DNA from: an uncultured Candidatus Thioglobus sp.
Lineage (GTDB): Bacteria > Pseudomonadota > Gammaproteobacteria > PS1 > Thioglobaceae
NCBI GenBank assembly: GCA_910595805.1
Contig: CAJVCK010000011.1
Location: forward strand, 1-29,159
DNA: 29,159 nt
Direction: 5' to 3'
Positions within the stretch are counted from its first letter, which is position 1. Each line of letters opens with the position of its first letter. Below are positions 27,003-29,159 of the stretch, piece by piece. Both the position numbers and the translations under genes were made by a program. The notes beneath the pieces were generated by a model. The model was given only the letters and a program-made list of their open reading frames with translations, searched no databases and was not told the DNA's origin.

Positions 27003-27549
27003 TCATTGCTACAGCATCACAGCCTGCATTAAAGGCTTTTTGTTGATTATTAAGATCCACCCCACCAATACCCACCACAGGAATAGTAAGTATTTGTTTA
27101 GCTTGTGTAATTACATCAAACGAGCACTGGGGTGCGTTTGGCTTAGTTTGTGATGAAAATAAGGCGCCAAAAGCAACATAATCGGCACCATTGTTTTGTG
27201 CTGTTTTAGCTAGTTCAATATCGTTATAGCAAGATACGCCAATAATAGCATCATTGCCCAATTTTTCTCTAGCAGCTAGAACAGAGGTGTCATTTTTTCC
27301 TAGATGTACGCCATCAGCATCTATTTTTTGCGCTAGGTTAATATCATCATTGATGATAAATAAAGTATTATGTCTTAAACATAACTGCTGTAATTGTTTG
27401 GCCTCATTAAGTTTAATTGATGCATCAGTTGTTTTATGGCGATATTGTAAGATTTGAATATCATGTTGAGCAATAATTTTTCCAATCAAATTTAGATCTA
27501 ATGTTTTGTTGGGCGTGATAGCATAAATGCCAGAAATTTTTTGATCCAT
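26974..27549 (-). CDS. thiE: Thiamine-phosphate synthase ThiE
   Basis: Joins the pyrimidine (HMP-PP) and thiazole (THZ-P) halves into thiamine phosphate, the cofactor route that transketolase depends on. The 191 residues are a little short for the family (about 210). Motifs are GIYAITP, ILQYRHKT (HMP-PP binding), FIINDDINLA, DADGVHLGKND, GVSCYND, ADYVAFGALFSSQTKP and PVVGIGGVD. Its last 29 bp lie inside the end of the helicase gene, and its ATG is 8 bp from the divergent lptC ATG, so its promoter must sit inside lptC. No Shine-Dalgarno is visible. The thiazole and pyrimidine synthesis genes are not adjacent. Confidence 0.95.
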   Translation of the reverse strand: MDQKISGIYAITPNKTLDLNLIGKIIAQHDIQILQYRHKTTDASIKLNEAKQLQQLCLRHNTLFIINDDINLAQKIDADGVHLGKNDTSVLAAREKLGNDAIIGVSCYNDIELAKTAQNNGADYVAFGALFSSQTKPNAPQCSFDVITQAKQILTIPVVGIGGVDLNNQQKAFNAGCDAVAMINALFQSAD

Positions 27550-27557
27550 GAATAAAT

Positions 27558-28502
27558 ATGAACTTTCAATTTAGAAGTAATTTAATTATTGCCTTATTCA
27601 TTATAGTGATTATTGGGGTTATGTGGATTTTGATCGAGCTATTGTCTTATTCATTTGGTAAGAGCGGCCCAACATTAACTGAAAATGAAATTATTTCAAA
27701 AGAAGTGACTTACTTAGAAAAAATTAATCAATTTTCTTTGCAAGAGTTTGACGGCCACCAAAATATATCGCATTTTGTTGAAGCCAAGAGTTATTTTAAT
27801 TTTAAAAATCGCCCTGCTTTGTTATTAAACCCCAAAGTAACAACCTATGACGAATTGGGTAAAGAAAATTATGTGTTGAGCGCCCAACGAGCGAATTATT
27901 TAGATAACGGTAAGGTCAAATTTACAGAAGAGGTAGATATTCGTTCTATTAGCGGTGTCACTCATAAAATAAATACAGATGAGCTTATTATTGATACAGA
28001 AACAGACGATTTAATAAGTCATAACAAGGTAACTTATTTGAGTGAGCAAGGCAGGATCGTCGCTCAAGGGATGCATATGCTTACCAAGCAAGATAAATTA
28101 AAATTAACGGGAAAAACGGTTATTCATCAAGAAGGTGGCCAAAGAATTCTAACTAAAAATCTGCATATTGATCAGTCTAATGGCAAGAAACATTATTACT
28201 CTAAGAGTGATACATCGTACTTGGCTAAGCATAATAAGATTGATGCATCTGGCATTGATTTAAATATGCAAACGGAGCTATTAACACTTTCAGGAAAAGT
28301 AAATATTCTACAAAAATCGGGTTCTAAAATCAATACCCGAGACTTGATCATTGACCAATCAAAGGGAGGTGAAGTGTATCGAACTAAAGAAAGCATTCGT
28401 TATCAATCTAAAGTGGCTGAAATTAATGCAGTTGGTATGCATTACGATGCAAAGAATCAAAAGATAAAATTAACTGGTGGCGTTGTAGGTCGTTATGAAT
28501 AA
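27558..28502 (+). CDS. lptC: LptC-family lipopolysaccharide transport protein, long repeat-extended form
   Basis: LptC anchors the periplasmic LPS bridge to the LptBFG transporter and passes LPS to LptA. There is one N-terminal transmembrane helix (about 9-30) and a periplasmic beta-jellyroll beginning near residue 45, with SHFVEAKSYFNFKNRPALLL and YVLSAQRANYL as in LptC. At 314 residues it is far longer than E. coli LptC (191). The excess is explained by three tandem ~61-residue units starting near 122 (FTEEVDI), 183 (LTGKTVI) and 244 (LSGKVNI). Each carries a TDELIID / TKNLHID / TRDLIID strand and ends in a GM-type strand. It overlaps lptA by 8 nt and starts 8 bp from divergent thiE. Family identification rests on the anchor, repeats and the adjacent lptA. 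Confidence 0.85.
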   Translation: MNFQFRSNLIIALFIIVIIGVMWILIELLSYSFGKSGPTLTENEIISKEVTYLEKINQFSLQEFDGHQNISHFVEAKSYFNFKNRPALLLNPKVTTYDELGKENYVLSAQRANYLDNGKVKFTEEVDIRSISGVTHKINTDELIIDTETDDLISHNKVTYLSEQGRIVAQGMHMLTKQDKLKLTGKTVIHQEGGQRILTKNLHIDQSNGKKHYYSKSDTSYLAKHNKIDASGIDLNMQTELLTLSGKVNILQKSGSKINTRDLIIDQSKGGEVYRTKESIRYQSKVAEINAVGMHYDAKNQKIKLTGGVVGRYE

Positions 28503-28980
28503 GGGCATTTTGATATATTTATATTGCGTCTCTTTTAGCGTGTATGCGTTACCTGAAGACTCTAGGCAGCCTATTCAAGTAAAAGCCTATACGGTGGTAA
28601 TTGATGAGCGCAAAGGCATGAGTACCTATACCGGCGACGCTAAAGTCTCTCAGGGTTCTTTAATGTTGAGTGCCGATAAGATTGAGCTGTACGTCAACCA
28701 GAAGGAAGTAACCAAAGTTTTGGCAAAGGGGACTAAGCAAAAACTTGCTTATTACAAACAAAACCAACTGAATCGTTCTCGTTTTATTGAAGCTAGCGCC
28801 ATTAAAATTACTTATTTAATCAAAAAAGAATTTGTGCATTTACGCGGTAAAGCGCGTTTAGTACAAGGCTTTGATACATTTAGTGGCGGTACATTAGATT
28901 ACGACATTAAAAAAGACAAAGTCATTTTAGAAAAATCAAAAGACAATACAGAAAGAGTTAAGTTTAAAATCAAACTGTAG
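28495..28980 (+). CDS. lptA: LptA-like periplasmic lipopolysaccharide bridge protein
   Basis: The product is 161 residues with an N-terminal signal peptide (ILIYLYCVSFSVYA, cleavage before LPEDS). The mature domain is an OstA/LptA beta-jellyroll: QPIQVKAYTVVIDERKGMST, YTGDAKVSQGSLMLSADKIE, then YLIKKEFVHLRGKARLVQG and FSGGTLDYDIKKDKV. LptA polymerises head to tail to carry LPS from LptC to LptD. Its start overlaps lptC by 8 nt (28495-28502), so the two are co-transcribed. lptB would be expected next, but a CBS-domain gene follows instead, at least at the window edge. Confidence 0.92.
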   Translation: MNKGILIYLYCVSFSVYALPEDSRQPIQVKAYTVVIDERKGMSTYTGDAKVSQGSLMLSADKIELYVNQKEVTKVLAKGTKQKLAYYKQNQLNRSRFIEASAIKITYLIKKEFVHLRGKARLVQGFDTFSGGTLDYDIKKDKVILEKSKDNTERVKFKIKL

Positions 28981-28994
28981 TTAGTAAAACTACA
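28976..28994 (+). other. Hairpin at the lptA stop codon
   Basis: TGTAGTT (28976-28982) and AACTACA (28988-28994) form seven perfect pairs around AGTAA, including the lptA stop TAG (28978-28980). No U-tract follows, so it is not a standard terminator; it may stabilise or pause at the mRNA 3' end. Confidence 0.35.
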
Positions 28995-29042
28995 CGGTAG
29001 AATAATATATCTATTTGTTCATTAATTGACACGGAGAAAACC

Positions 29043-29159
29043 ATGAAAGTACAAGACATTATGTCAACCAATGTTAAAACAGTTACTCCAAACCAATTGG
29101 TAAAGGATATCGCTATTATGATGGTGATGGACCATATTAGTGGCGCGCCAGTGGTCGAT
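29043..29159 (+). CDS. CBS-domain protein (partial, N-terminus only)
   Basis: Thirty-nine codons are visible before the window ends: MKVQDIMSTNVKTVTPNQLV, then a segment ending HISGAPVVD. This is the standard opening of a CBS domain (V-DIM-T-V-TV-P, DI-A-MM---ISG-PVVD). CBS pairs bind adenine nucleotides or SAM and act as regulatory modules. A GGAG Shine-Dalgarno lies about 8 nt before the ATG. Whether other domains follow cannot be seen. Confidence 0.85.
   Translation, partial: MKVQDIMSTNVKTVTPNQLVKDIAIMMVMDHISGAPVVD

Overview
This is a low-GC gammaproteobacterial chromosome segment carrying housekeeping and central-carbon genes. The combination seen is a gapA-like/pgk/pyk/class II aldolase (Calvin-type)/transketolase cluster, CcoG/CcoH cbb3-oxidase assembly genes, LptC/LptA (Gram-negative envelope), a UbiA ubiquinone prenyltransferase and AT-rich, tightly packed genes. 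It suggests a marine chemoautotrophic sulfur oxidiser of the SUP05 / Candidatus Thioglobus / thiotrophic-symbiont group. That assignment is inference from gene content and composition; RuBisCO and sulfur-oxidation genes are not in the window. I see no phage, insertion sequence, CRISPR array or rRNA.

Layout. 1-518 (minus): 5' part of dephospho-CoA kinase coaE, running off the window. 519-890: a good tRNA promoter, tRNA-Met(CAU), then a second promoter. 891-1993: a small secreted protein of unknown function followed by a secreted Sel1-repeat protein. 2107-9352: carbon cluster tkt, gap, a DUF302 gene, pgk, pyk, fba, with a strong terminator after gap and another after fba. 9427-15193: a compressed operon mnmG-rsmG-(AsmA-like)-tatD family-rluC-ubiA, with ATGA stop/start overlaps at four of its five junctions. 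15194-15640: an isolated 73-codon gene for a two-helix membrane protein, with a long inverted repeat and a structured leader upstream and a strong bidirectional terminator downstream.

15642-16457 (minus): dapD for lysine/peptidoglycan synthesis. 16604-18522: ccoG-ccoH, behind a near-consensus FNR/ANR site placed as in a class II FNR promoter. 18550-19275 (minus): a ZnuC-like zinc transporter ATPase. 19354-27002: polA, argS and a 1060-codon AddA-type helicase-nuclease. 26974-27549 (minus): thiE, wedged so tightly that its 3' end overlaps the helicase gene and its start lies 8 bp from the divergent lptC start. 27558-28980: lptC-lptA; this LptC is much longer than usual and carries three tandem ~61-residue repeats. 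29043-end: start of a CBS-domain protein.

How the genes work together. The first cluster interconverts triose phosphates, hexose phosphates and pentose phosphates (Calvin cycle regeneration/gluconeogenesis) and connects 3-phosphoglycerate metabolism to pyruvate. The second operon combines RNA modification (MnmG, RsmG, RluC) with quinone synthesis. ccoGH, under probable oxygen-responsive control, supports a high-affinity cbb3 terminal oxidase. The most unusual items are the 73-aa protein locus, the repeat-extended LptC, the DUF302 gene whose start codon follows a terminator U-tract directly, and the FNR site that also decides the ccoG start.
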